Assembly: GCA_017518105.1 (NCBI GenBank)
Contig: JAFWWC010000005.1
Location: 1 to 42,849, forward strand
Reading direction: 5' to 3'
Length of the DNA: 42,849 nucleotides
Source: Selenomonadaceae bacterium
GTDB taxonomy: Bacteria > Bacillota > Negativicutes > Selenomonadales > Selenomonadaceae
Part shown: positions 8,784 to 16,428 of the stretch, piece after piece
Layout: the number at the start of each line of letters is the position of its first letter
Position numbering within the stretch: the stretch's first letter is position 1
Notes under the pieces: model-generated
Told to the model about the DNA's origin: nothing
Database searches by the model: none
The model's input: the letters and a program-made list of their open reading frames with translations, nothing else
Translations under genes and position numbers: made by a program

Positions 8784-9932
8784 ATGGACGTTGATTACTT
8801 GTCGAATCATGAGCTTGTCGGCAGGGCAATGAATGTGACTTTGCGAGAGATACTGGCACCGCAGATCGCGCAGGAACTTTTCTCCAACTACGGTAAGGAC
8901 AGCTGGTGGAGTGAAGGCGTATTGAATGTTCTTCGTGAATATCAGAAGACCGATTTGCCGCCAGATGGAAACTACGCGGAGCTTGTCGAAGCACTTGACA
9001 TACAACTTTGCTTGCGCTTGATTGAAATTCATTGGCGAAAAATCTTCAGCAAGAAACATCCAATGAGCTATCTGAATTGGGTCAGGGAATTGAAGAACGT
9101 TCGTAACGAATGGGCGCACACTCATTGGAAAAAGTTTGACGATTTTTATACAACGCGGGCACTTGATACGATGTTGCGGCTTTGCGAACAAATCGACGAT
9201 GAAAACGTTGCCAAGTTGCGAGCCATGTTGCACAAAAGCTTTTCCGGAAATATAAGTTTTGTAAACGCTAAGAGGAACGGAAATTTTCCTGCAGGCAGTT
9301 CGCGGAAAAAACTTCCGACAAATACTAGCAGTAAGAAAAGGAGAGGGTCATCAATGGCAATCAGTTTGCAGAAGGGGCAAAAGGTCGACCTCACGAAGGG
9401 CAACCCTAGCTTGAAGAAACTTTTAATCGGTCTCGGCTGGGATACGAACAAATACGACGGCGGCTCTGATTTCGACCTCGACGCGGCGGCTTTCCTGCTC
9501 GGCGATAATGGCAAAGTTACTTCGGACGAGGATTTTGTCTTCTACAACAACCTCAAGCATAAGAGCGGCGCAGTTGAGCACATGGGCGACAACTTGACCG
9601 GCGAGGGCGAAGGTGACGACGAGGAAATTAAAGTTGACCTCAGCAAAGTTCCTCCCCAAATCACGAAGATTGATTTCACCGTCACCATTTACGATGCGGA
9701 GGCACGCCGTCAGACCTTCGGGCAAGTCAGCAACGCTTATATCCGCGTCGTCGACGACACGACGGGCAAGGAACTTATCCGTTACGACCTCGGCGAAGAT
9801 TTTTCCGTGGAAACAGCTGTCGTTGTCGGCGAAATCTACCGCAATAAGGGCGAGTGGAAGTTCAACGCGATTGGCTCCGGCTGGAAGGGCGGGCTTGCCG
9901 CTCTCGGCAGGGATTACGGCGTAAACGTCTGA
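8784..9932 (+). CDS. HEPN (Swt1-like) - TerD fusion protein
   Basis: A 382-residue chimera. Residues 1 to about 160 form an all-alpha domain resembling the Swt1-type HEPN family, with the motif RNEWAH (Arg107, then four residues, His112), which is the RX4-6H active-site pattern of HEPN ribonucleases. A serine/lysine/arginine-rich linker (about 163-190) joins it to a complete TerD domain starting at Met191 ([43 protein letters not shown]). There is no stop between the halves. The TerD half is nearly the same length (192 residues) as the first gene of the operon and very similar to it. A ribosome binding site and ATG at the boundary could also yield free TerD. HEPN domains are common RNA-cleaving or RNA-binding effectors in toxin and defence systems; RNase activity here is inferred from the motif only. 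Confidence 0.8.
   Translation: MDVDYLSNHELVGRAMNVTLREILAPQIAQELFSNYGKDSWWSEGVLNVLREYQKTDLPPDGNYAELVEALDIQLCLRLIEIHWRKIFSKKHPMSYLNWVRELKNVRNEWAHTHWKKFDDFYTTRALDTMLRLCEQIDDENVAKLRAMLHKSFSGNISFVNAKRNGNFPAGSSRKKLPTNTSSKKRRGSSMAISLQKGQKVDLTKGNPSLKKLLIGLGWDTNKYDGGSDFDLDAAAFLLGDNGKVTSDEDFVFYNNLKHKSGAVEHMGDNLTGEGEGDDEEIKVDLSKVPPQITKIDFTVTIYDAEARRQTFGQVSNAYIRVVDDTTGKELIRYDLGEDFSVETAVVVGEIYRNKGEWKFNAIGSGWKGGLAALGRDYGVNV
9337..9356 (+). promoter_or_regulatory. Internal ribosome binding site and ATG for a free TerD
   Basis: AAAAGGAGAGGG precedes the ATG at 9354 by about 8 bases, inside the HEPN-TerD frame. This is as strong as the sites of the stand-alone terD genes and would give a 192-residue TerD in addition to the fusion. 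Confidence 0.6.
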
Positions 9933-9956
9933 TTCATCGTTCAAAACTTAAAATTT

Positions 9957-9988
9957 TTCCCTCTGACAGTCTCGGAGGGATTTTTTTT
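9957..9988 (+). terminator. Intrinsic terminator of the Ter operon
   Basis: A short stem, TCCCTC with GAGGGA, encloses an 11-base loop and is followed by eight T, 25 bases after the HEPN-TerD stop codon. Confidence 0.8.
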
Positions 9989-10015
9989 GCCCAAATGTCA
10001 AAATCCCGTATTTAG

Positions 10016-10347
10016 GATTTCGTAAATCAAACTCCAAAATCACCCTTGATTTTTGTAATCGCCGAAAAAACCGCATTACAATGCGATACAAATTCCGCCA
10101 TGGCGGAAAACGTAATTTGAACCTCAAAATCGACCTCAAAACCCGTTTCACAGCTCCAAAACCCGTTTCGATGCTCTGAAATTACAAAATCCAATATATT
10201 AGATTCCGTAAATCAAACTCCAAAATCTCCCATGATTTTTGTATGTGCTGAAAAAACCGCATTACAACGCGATACAAATTCCGCCATGGTGGAAAACGTA
10301 ATTTGAACCTCTAAATCGACCTTAAAATCCGTTTCAAAGCTCCAAAA
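10016..10347. repeat. Two 146-bp direct repeats in the right flank of the Ter operon
   Basis: Copy 1 spans 10016-10161 and copy 2 spans 10202-10347, a period of 186 bases, with 13 differences by eye and no gaps. Each copy contains TTCCGCCATGG(C/T)GGAA, a perfect 16-base palindrome in copy 1 (10093-10108) with one mismatch in copy 2 (10279-10294). Each also has a small hairpin, CGCATT-AC-AATGCG in copy 1 (10072-10085). No coding frame or start is visible in 9989-10388. Segments of the right-hand ends match the left flank of the Ter operon in reverse orientation. Confidence 0.8.
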
Positions 10348-10388
10348 TCGTCTCCAAACCAGTTTTGACCAAAAATATCCGTTCCGTA

Positions 10389-10417
10389 TTGAAATTTTCC
10401 TCTCGCAACAATATAAT
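10389..10417 (+). promoter_or_regulatory. Promoter of lpxB
   Basis: TTGAAA at 10389-10394, a 17-bp spacer and a perfect TATAAT at 10412-10417. The predicted transcript begins just before the AAAGGAGG ribosome binding site, which supports the downstream TTG as the lpxB start. Confidence 0.85.
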
Positions 10418-10442
10418 TGCTTTCAAAGGAGGTTTTTTAGCT

Positions 10443-11546
10443 TTGAAACTGTTTTTTTCTGCTGGTGAAGCCTCTGGCGACGTTCACGGAGCGTCTTTGG
10501 CTCGTCAAATAAAAAATATCGCCCCGTCAACTGAAATTATCGGCTTCGGAGGAATTCTTATGGCTGAGGCTGGCGTTAAACTCGTTCGTAACTTCAAAAA
10601 TTATAATTTTATGGGCGTCGTCGAGGTTTTGAAGAATTTACGCAAGATTTTTAAACTCCTTGATGATTTAACTGAAATTATTCGTGATGAACGTCCTGAT
10701 TTGCTAATTATTATTGATTATCCAGATTTTAATTGGCGTTTGGCTCGTCGCGTTAAAAAATTCGGCGTAAAAATCCTGTCATATATCCCGCCGTCGGCTT
10801 GGGCATGGCGAAAAGGTCGCGCAAAGGACTGCGCCGCAATCGCTGACGTTTTTATCGCAATTTTCCCGTTTGAACTTCCAGTTTATCAAGCTGCAGGAGC
10901 AAAAATTTATTTTTTAGGCAATCCGCTAGTAGATACCGTCAAGCCGTCAATGTCAAAGGTCAATGCGCGGAAATTTTTCGGCGTAAACGATTCAGAACAA
11001 ATTATTTTATTAATGCCTGGCTCGCGTCGACAAGAAATCAATTTTTTGTTGCCGCCAATGCTTGAAGCCGTTAAATTTATGCCGAATAAACGATTTTTTT
11101 TGCCAGTAGCAGACGGAATTAAAGATTTAATCGACGTAAAAGGCTTAAATATTCAGCTTGTTGAATCATCTCGGCGATATGACTTAATGCAAATCGCTGA
11201 AGCGGCAATCGCAACATCCGGAACTGTAATTTTAGAGGCTGCATTATTAAATTTACCGTGCGTAGTGCTTTATAAAATGAATTCGTTAAATTTTTTTATC
11301 GGAAAACTTTTAGTAGATATAAAATTTTTCAGCTTGCCGAATATCCTAGCTGACGAAGAAATTTTGCCCGAACTCCTGCAAAATGACGTTACACCAGAAA
11401 AAATTTCCTACGAGTTGCAGAGAGTATTGGATAATCGGTCTGAAATCGTATGGAAATTGCAATCTGCCTGTAAAAAACTCGGCGAACATGGCGCGGCGGC
11501 TCGCGTAGCAAAAAAAATTTTAGAAACGGCAGGTGACAAATCTTGA
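10443..11546 (+). CDS. lpxB: Lipid-A-disaccharide synthase
   Basis: A 367-residue GT19 enzyme that joins UDP-2,3-diacylglucosamine to lipid X to form the lipid A disaccharide, at the cytosolic face of the inner membrane. The N terminus MKLFFSAGEASGDVHGASL, the YPDFNWRLAR segment, PPSAWAWRKGR, FLGNPLVD and LLMPGSRRQEI are family hallmarks. The start is TTG, 10 bases after AAAGGAGG; a longer in-frame version would begin upstream of the promoter -10 box and is rejected. Its presence implies an LPS-bearing outer membrane. It is the first gene of a unit with two small genes and msbA, overlapping the next gene as TTGA. Codon use is more A/T-rich than in the Ter operon. Confidence 0.95.
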   Translation: MKLFFSAGEASGDVHGASLARQIKNIAPSTEIIGFGGILMAEAGVKLVRNFKNYNFMGVVEVLKNLRKIFKLLDDLTEIIRDERPDLLIIIDYPDFNWRLARRVKKFGVKILSYIPPSAWAWRKGRAKDCAAIADVFIAIFPFELPVYQAAGAKIYFLGNPLVDTVKPSMSKVNARKFFGVNDSEQIILLMPGSRRQEINFLLPPMLEAVKFMPNKRFFLPVADGIKDLIDVKGLNIQLVESSRRYDLMQIAEAAIATSGTVILEAALLNLPCVVLYKMNSLNFFIGKLLVDIKFFSLPNILADEEILPELLQNDVTPEKISYELQRVLDNRSEIVWKLQSACKKLGEHGAAARVAKKILETAGDKS

Positions 11547-11812
11547 AATTTGATTTACAATCATTTGCGGAGAAAGCTATTGAAAATCAAACGTCTAATC
11601 AACTCAGAAAAGGAATTCGTTCTTTGAATAGGGATTTAGAACTTCATTTGAAGAAAATCGAGAATCCTGAAGATTATTGTTATGATTGGCATTTAAAGGA
11701 CGAACGCGAAAAAGCAGGATTGATAAAACATTGGTTACACGAAATCAAAAATTTTTCTGAATCAATAAGAAATCGCATTAATGAACTTGAAAAAAGGGGA
11801 GAAAAATTATGA
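11543..11812 (+). CDS. Small unknown charged protein between lpxB and msbA (A)
   Basis: An 89-residue, highly charged, mostly helical-looking protein with no signal peptide or membrane segment. I do not recognise a family. The TTG start overlaps the lpxB stop (TTGA) with a weak AGGTGA upstream, and its TGA stop overlaps the next ATG (ATGA). That chain of overlaps, with A/T-rich codon use like lpxB and msbA, argues that it is real. A tie to lipid A assembly or export would rest only on position. Confidence 0.65.
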   Translation: MKFDLQSFAEKAIENQTSNQLRKGIRSLNRDLELHLKKIENPEDYCYDWHLKDEREKAGLIKHWLHEIKNFSESIRNRINELEKRGEKL

Positions 11813-12051
11813 AAGATACAATGAATATTGACGATGTTAAGTATATAATCGCAAGCGTAATGGAGTATGCTTACGAAGCGCGTGAAGAGGCGATAAAAAA
11901 TCCAAATTCTTTTGATAACGGACGTAGTTTGGCTTATTACGAAGTTTTGAATACAATTTATAATCGTTTGGATATTTGCGACCAAGATCCAAGGGAATTT
12001 GGATATTCTGAGAACTGGGAACGCGAATTTTTATCACATGAAAAATTATAA
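11809..12051 (+). CDS. Small unknown acidic protein between lpxB and msbA (B)
   Basis: An 80-residue acidic soluble protein rich in Tyr, Asn and Glu, beginning MKDTMNIDDVKYII. No family is recognised. GGGGAG lies about 9 bases before the ATG, and its start overlaps the previous gene as ATGA. Its last 14 bases overlap the msbA start, so msbA translation is probably coupled to it. No signal peptide or membrane helix is seen. Confidence 0.65.
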   Translation: MKDTMNIDDVKYIIASVMEYAYEAREEAIKNPNSFDNGRSLAYYEVLNTIYNRLDICDQDPREFGYSENWEREFLSHEKL

Positions 12052-13762
12052 GAGACTTTTAGCATATATTAAGCCGTATTTAGGGCGATTTGGGCTTGCA
12101 ATCATCTGTATAATCTGCGCGTCGGGAGCGAATTTATATTTGCCGTGGATAATTAAAGATATGATTGACAAAGTGCTAGCCGAACGCGATATGGCAATGT
12201 TAAATTTTATTTCGGTGAGTATCGTGGTCGTATTTGCGATTCGCGGCGTATTTTATTACGGACAATCGTATTTAGTGTCGTATATTGGTCAAAGAGTGGT
12301 CGTAGACGTGCGTGAGGTGATGTTTAGGAAATTTCAGCGAATGCCAATGGAATATTTCGACAAACACCAGACCGGCGAGACAATGAGTTATTTAACAAAC
12401 GATGTCGGGGCAATTCAATCGGCATTAGTCGATAATTTGATAGAAATGTTCACGGAAGGCGCGATTTTAATTGGTTCAATCGCAATGATGTTCTATTTGG
12501 ACTGGAAATTGACGCTTTTAACGCTGGTAACAGTGCCATTAGTCGGAGTTTCAATGCGAATCTTTGGTAAGAAAATAAAATCGACGAGCCGAATAATTCA
12601 AGAGAAATTAGCAGATATAACGTCACTTTTGCAGGAAAGTATCTCGTCAATTCGCGTTGTAAAGTCATTTGTCCGCGAAAAATACGAGATTGACCGCTTT
12701 AAAGTAGAAAATGAGCTAAATTTCAAGGCGACGATAGATAATGTAAAAATAACGAGCCTTTTAACGCCGACAGTAGAATTTTTAGCGGCAGTCGCAGTAA
12801 CTTTTATCGTATGGTTCGGAGGATATGAAGTCGTAAACGGGATAATTTCGGCGGGAGCGTTGGTTGCGTTCCTAACATATGCCGTAAACCTTGCAAATCC
12901 GGTAAAAAGACTGTCGAGGATATACGGACGACTTCAAAAGGCAATGGCGGCAATCGACAGGATATTTGGAGTGCTAGATTTGCCAGAAACAGTCAATGAT
13001 AAGCCTAATTCGATAGAATTACCGCCGATAAAAGGCAATGTGACCGTCGAAAACGTGACTTTCAGCTATGATGGCGTGCATAATGCGTTGGAAAATGTGA
13101 GTTTTGAAGTAAAACCGGGGCAAATGATAGCTTTTGTAGGTTCAAGTGGCGCAGGAAAGTCGACGATAGCAAATTTAATTCCGAGATTTTACGATGTAAC
13201 GTCTGGCGATATAAAAATTGACGGCATTGACATTCGCGACGTAAAAATTAATTCGTTACGCGAGCAAATCGGTATCGTGCCGCAAGAAACGCTTTTATTT
13301 TCTACAACGGTAATGGAAAATATTCGATATGGGCGACTTGACGCGACTGATGAGGAAGTAATAGCGGCGGCAAAGGCTGCGAACGCAGATAAATTCATTT
13401 GCGAATTGCCGGAAGGTTATCAAACGAAAATTGGCGAACGAGGCTTGAATTTAAGCGGTGGACAGCGTCAACGCATGGCGATAGCGCGAGCAATGCTTAA
13501 AAATCCGCAAATTTTAATTCTCGACGAAGCAACTTCCGCTTTGGACACAGAAAGCGAAAAAATTGTTCAAGCGGCACTAGATGATTTAATGATTGGGCGG
13601 ACGAGTTTTGTAATCGCGCATAGATTGAGTACGATTTTTGGCGCGGATAAAATTTTCGTCATTGATAAGGGCAGAATTTGCGAATCAGGGACGCACAAGG
13701 AGCTTTTGGAACTCGGCGGCGTCTACAGCAACCTTTATAATATTCAGTTCAGCAATCTTTAA
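12038..13762 (+). CDS. msbA: Lipid A export ABC transporter, fused permease-ATPase
   Basis: A 574-residue half-transporter that should act as a homodimer flipping lipid A-core across the inner membrane. The N-terminal half has six membrane helices of the ABC exporter type. The nucleotide-binding domain has Walker A GSSGAGKST (368-376, Lys374), signature LSGGQRQR, Walker B ILILDEATSALD and a switch histidine in IAHRLST. The ATG inside the tail of the preceding small gene begins MKNYKRLLAYIKPYLG and fits family length; an ATG 39 bases upstream in frame adds an unlikely extension. Its ribosome binding site is weak, consistent with coupling. Placement in the lpxB unit favours MsbA over a generic multidrug exporter. 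Confidence 0.88.
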   Translation: MKNYKRLLAYIKPYLGRFGLAIICIICASGANLYLPWIIKDMIDKVLAERDMAMLNFISVSIVVVFAIRGVFYYGQSYLVSYIGQRVVVDVREVMFRKFQRMPMEYFDKHQTGETMSYLTNDVGAIQSALVDNLIEMFTEGAILIGSIAMMFYLDWKLTLLTLVTVPLVGVSMRIFGKKIKSTSRIIQEKLADITSLLQESISSIRVVKSFVREKYEIDRFKVENELNFKATIDNVKITSLLTPTVEFLAAVAVTFIVWFGGYEVVNGIISAGALVAFLTYAVNLANPVKRLSRIYGRLQKAMAAIDRIFGVLDLPETVNDKPNSIELPPIKGNVTVENVTFSYDGVHNALENVSFEVKPGQMIAFVGSSGAGKSTIANLIPRFYDVTSGDIKIDGIDIRDVKINSLREQIGIVPQETLLFSTTVMENIRYGRLDATDEEVIAAAKAANADKFICELPEGYQTKIGERGLNLSGGQRQRMAIARAMLKNPQILILDEATSALDTESEKIVQAALDDLMIGRTSFVIAHRLSTIFGADKIFVIDKGRICESGTHKELLELGGVYSNLYNIQFSNL

Positions 13763-13772
13763 TCAATTTCAA

Positions 13773-13800
13773 ATGACAAAATGATTTTGCGTGATATAAT
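13773..13800 (+). promoter_or_regulatory. Promoter of the repeat-protein gene
   Basis: ATGACA at 13773-13778, a 16-bp spacer and a perfect TATAAT at 13795-13800, preceded by TGA (extended -10). The start codon lies 27 bases after the -10 box. Confidence 0.7.
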
Positions 13801-13826
13801 CGGAAAAAATTTTAGGAAATGAGCTT

Positions 13827-14264
13827 ATGAAGAAGATTTTAAGCAGTTTATTAATCGGCGCATTTGTTTTTGGAATTGGAGCGGCGAATATTCAGCCCGT
13901 GAGCGCGGCATCTCTCGATAAAGTTAAGGAAACTAAGCAGAAATACGACAAGGCTAAAGAAAAGTTCGACGGAACGAACCGACCAGAGCCGCCGAAGGAT
14001 TCAAACGGCAAACCGATTGCCCCGCCAGATAAAAATTCCGATGATTCAAACCGACCAGAGCCGCCGAAGGATTCAAACGGCAACCCGATGGCTCCGCCAG
14101 ATAGAAATTCCGATGATTCAAACCGACCAGAACCGCCAAAGGATTCAAACGGCAATCCGATTGCTCCGCCCGATAGAAATTCCGATGATTCAAACCGACC
14201 AGAGCCGCCGAAGGATTCAAATGGCAACCCGATGGCTCCGCCCGATAGAAATTCTGATAGATAA
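13827..14264 (+). CDS. Secreted proline-rich tandem-repeat protein
   Basis: A 145-residue protein with a signal peptide (about 1-27, hydrophobic core LLIGAFVFGIGAA). A short lysine-rich helical segment (about 30-48) follows, then four tandem 24-residue repeats from residue 51 to the end with consensus NRPEPPKDSNGNP(I/M)APPDRNS. The repeats are hydrophilic, rich in Pro, Asp and Asn and lack Cys, so they are probably extended and disordered in the periplasm or at the surface. No anchor, lipobox or enzyme domain is seen. It is a single-gene unit with its own promoter and terminator. The function is unknown; a spacer or wall-spanning role is a guess. Confidence 0.8.
   Translation: MKKILSSLLIGAFVFGIGAANIQPVSAASLDKVKETKQKYDKAKEKFDGTNRPEPPKDSNGKPIAPPDKNSDDSNRPEPPKDSNGNPMAPPDRNSDDSNRPEPPKDSNGNPIAPPDRNSDDSNRPEPPKDSNGNPMAPPDRNSDR
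13977..14261 (+). repeat. Four 72-bp in-frame tandem repeats
   Basis: The copies begin at 13977, 14049, 14121 and 14193, and the last is slightly shortened. They differ only by a few mostly silent or conservative changes such as atg/att and aag/aac. Near identity at DNA level suggests recent expansion or homogenisation, so copy number may vary between strains. Confidence 0.9.
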
Positions 14265-14279
14265 CTTCTGGAAAGTTCT

Positions 14280-14308
14280 AATCCCGTCAATGCGGCGGGA
14301 TTTTTTTT
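14280..14308 (+). terminator. Intrinsic terminator of the repeat-protein gene
   Basis: A 7-bp stem, AATCCCG with CGGGATT, encloses a 9-base loop; the T run starts within the stem and extends to 14308. The topB -10 box follows 4 bases after the T run. Confidence 0.85.
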
Positions 14309-14309
14309 G

Positions 14310-14318
14310 TGCTATAAT
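14310..14318 (+). promoter_or_regulatory. Extended -10 promoter of topB-sbcDC
   Basis: TGC followed by a perfect TATAAT at 14313-14318. The -35 region would fall inside the preceding terminator hairpin and shows no good hexamer, so the extended -10 probably carries the promoter. The start codon follows 18 bases later with GAGGTGA between. Confidence 0.6.
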
Positions 14319-14336
14319 CGCGGCGAGGTGAATCAA

Positions 14337-16412
14337 ATGAGACTTTACATAGCGGAAAAGCCTTCGATGGCGCGAGAATTGGCAACGTGCTTAAAAAATC
14401 CTCATAACGGCAACGGATATATAAAAACTTCTGGCGGAATCGTTACTTGGTTGGTCGGTCACGTCTTGCAACAGGCGGAGCCAGACGCTTACGACCCAAA
14501 ATATAAAAAATGGCGACTGGAAGACTTACCAATAGTGCCGAAGCAGTGGAAATTGGAAATAACCCCGTCGACGGTCAAGCAGTTCGGTATCGTAAAGGAC
14601 TTAATCGCAAAGGCGGACGAAATAATCCATGCTGGCGACCCCGACCGCGAAGGGCAACTGCTTGTCGATGAAGTCTTGGATTTTGTCGGAAATAAAAAGC
14701 CCGTCAAGCGAATTTTACTAAACGCACTGGACGAGACGAGTATTTTACGAGCGAACGCCGATTTGCGGGACAACGCGGAGTTTTTCAACTTAAAGCAGTC
14801 GGCGTTGGCGAGGAGTCGGGCGGATTGGCTAATCGGCATGAATTTATCGCGGGCATACACATTGGCGGCGCGTCGCTTAGGTCATGACGGATTAGTTTTG
14901 CCGATTGGAAGAGTTAAGACACCGACTTTGGCATTAGTTGTGCGTCGTGAACGCGAGATAACGAACTTTAAGCCCGTAGACTTCTTCAATATTCGGGTGA
15001 TGTTCGCCAATGCCAACGGAGATTTCGTAGCGCAGTTCAAGCCGTCAAAAAAAATGCTGGACTTGCCCGCTTTCGACAGCGAAGGACGTTTGATTGATAA
15101 GAAATTCGCCGAGGAGCTGGTTAAAAAGTTTTCGACCGCACCGCTTGACGGAAAGATAGCCTCATACAAGACGACGGAGAAAAAAGAGGGGCAACCGTTG
15201 CCGTTTTCGTTGTCGAGTTTGCAAGTAGCGGCGGGAAAAGCCTTCGGATACACGCCGCAACAGGTTTTGGAGGCGGCGCAATCGCTTTACGAGAAAAAGT
15301 TTACGACTTACCCGCGTTCGGACTGCGAATATCTTCCGACGAGTCAATTTAGGGACGCGCAGAGGATTTTAAAGAACCTCTCGCGCCTGAACAACGACAG
15401 CATGAAGAATTTATTTGCTCATGCCAATCCCCAGATTAAAAGCCGAGCATGGAACGACAAAAAGATTTCCGCGCACCATGCGATTATCCCGACGCAAAAG
15501 CCGCTTAACGTGCAACTGCCCGCCGTCGAACTCAACGTTTATAATCTGATTGCAAAGAACTACGCCGTGCAATTTTATCCGTTGCATGTCTACGACGAGA
15601 CTATAGTTGAGGTCAAGTACAAGGGCGAGAAGTTCACGGCACGCGGAAAAGTCGTTAAGCAAGCTGGTTGGCGAGAATTTTACGTTGCGCCGAAGGTCAA
15701 AGCTGATGACGAGACCGAAGCTCTTTTGCCGCAGATGAAGACGGGCGACGACGTTAAGCAAAAGAAATCCGCGCTCAAGAAGAGCACGACGAAACCGCCT
15801 GTTAGATTCACGTCGTCAAGTTTGGTGCAGGGCATGAAAGATATTCACAAGTACGTTAAGAACCCCGAATCGAAGAAGCAACTAAAGGACGTTTACGGGA
15901 TAGGAACGGAAGCGACGCGGGCGGCAATTATCGAGGATTTGATTCAGCGGGAATTTTTACGGGTCGTCAAGAAAACTCTTTACCCGACGGAGAAGGCTTA
16001 TCTTTTGATAGACGCCCTGCCCGACGAGATGACTTATCCCGACGAGACGGCGATTTGGGAAGACAAGTTGCACTCCATGAGCGAGGGCGATGGCACCTTG
16101 GAAGATTTTTTAGCTGGGCAAGTGGCATTTACAAGCAAACTCTGTGCGGAGGCGACGAAAGCAAAATTTGCCGCGGCGGAAGGGGCTTTCCAGTGTCCGA
16201 AGTGCGGCTCGGCTCTGGTCAAGCGCAAGGGAAAGAACGGAGACTTCTGGGGTTGCACTTCTTACCCGAAATGCCGGACGACCTTTGACGACAAAGCTGG
16301 TAAGCCCGACTTCGACGGCAAGAAAATTTTCCGTGGAAATAGCTTTGACGATAAAGGCGACTTTAATCCCGCAGAATTCGCGCCGATGAGGTCTTCCGCT
16401 GATTTTATGTAA
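14337..16412 (+). CDS. topB: DNA topoisomerase III (type IA)
   Basis: A 691-residue type IA topoisomerase that passes single strands through a transient 5'-phosphotyrosyl break, acting in decatenation and recombination. The N-terminal TOPRIM fold begins MRLYIAEKPSMARELA and has the acidic motif HAGDPDREGQLL. The catalytic tyrosine is Tyr325 in TTYPRSDCEYLP. A C-terminal zinc ribbon has Cys620, Cys623, Cys640 and Cys646. The ATG is preceded by GAGGTGA at the right distance; in-frame upstream codons overlap the promoter. It leads a topB-sbcD-sbcC unit with 16 bases before sbcD, placing a topoisomerase and the SbcCD nuclease under one promoter. Confidence 0.93.
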   Translation: MRLYIAEKPSMARELATCLKNPHNGNGYIKTSGGIVTWLVGHVLQQAEPDAYDPKYKKWRLEDLPIVPKQWKLEITPSTVKQFGIVKDLIAKADEIIHAGDPDREGQLLVDEVLDFVGNKKPVKRILLNALDETSILRANADLRDNAEFFNLKQSALARSRADWLIGMNLSRAYTLAARRLGHDGLVLPIGRVKTPTLALVVRREREITNFKPVDFFNIRVMFANANGDFVAQFKPSKKMLDLPAFDSEGRLIDKKFAEELVKKFSTAPLDGKIASYKTTEKKEGQPLPFSLSSLQVAAGKAFGYTPQQVLEAAQSLYEKKFTTYPRSDCEYLPTSQFRDAQRILKNLSRLNNDSMKNLFAHANPQIKSRAWNDKKISAHHAIIPTQKPLNVQLPAVELNVYNLIAKNYAVQFYPLHVYDETIVEVKYKGEKFTARGKVVKQAGWREFYVAPKVKADDETEALLPQMKTGDDVKQKKSALKKSTTKPPVRFTSSSLVQGMKDIHKYVKNPESKKQLKDVYGIGTEATRAAIIEDLIQREFLRVVKKTLYPTEKAYLLIDALPDEMTYPDETAIWEDKLHSMSEGDGTLEDFLAGQVAFTSKLCAEATKAKFAAAEGAFQCPKCGSALVKRKGKNGDFWGCTSYPKCRTTFDDKAGKPDFDGKKIFRGNSFDDKGDFNPAEFAPMRSSADFM

Positions 16413-16428
16413 TTTAGGAGGTTTGGTT

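Noticed and set aside
8352..9233. 293-codon minus-strand frame across terA and the HEPN domain
   Set aside because: Spans two real genes on the other strand, no family resemblance and no start signal.
10016..10347. CRISPR-like array
   Set aside because: Only two long diverged copies, no short identical repeats with unique spacers, and no cas genes.
279..10349. Integrative element with attachment sites
   Set aside because: No integrase, transposase or tRNA gene is present in or beside the Ter region; the flanking repeats are reported only as repeats.
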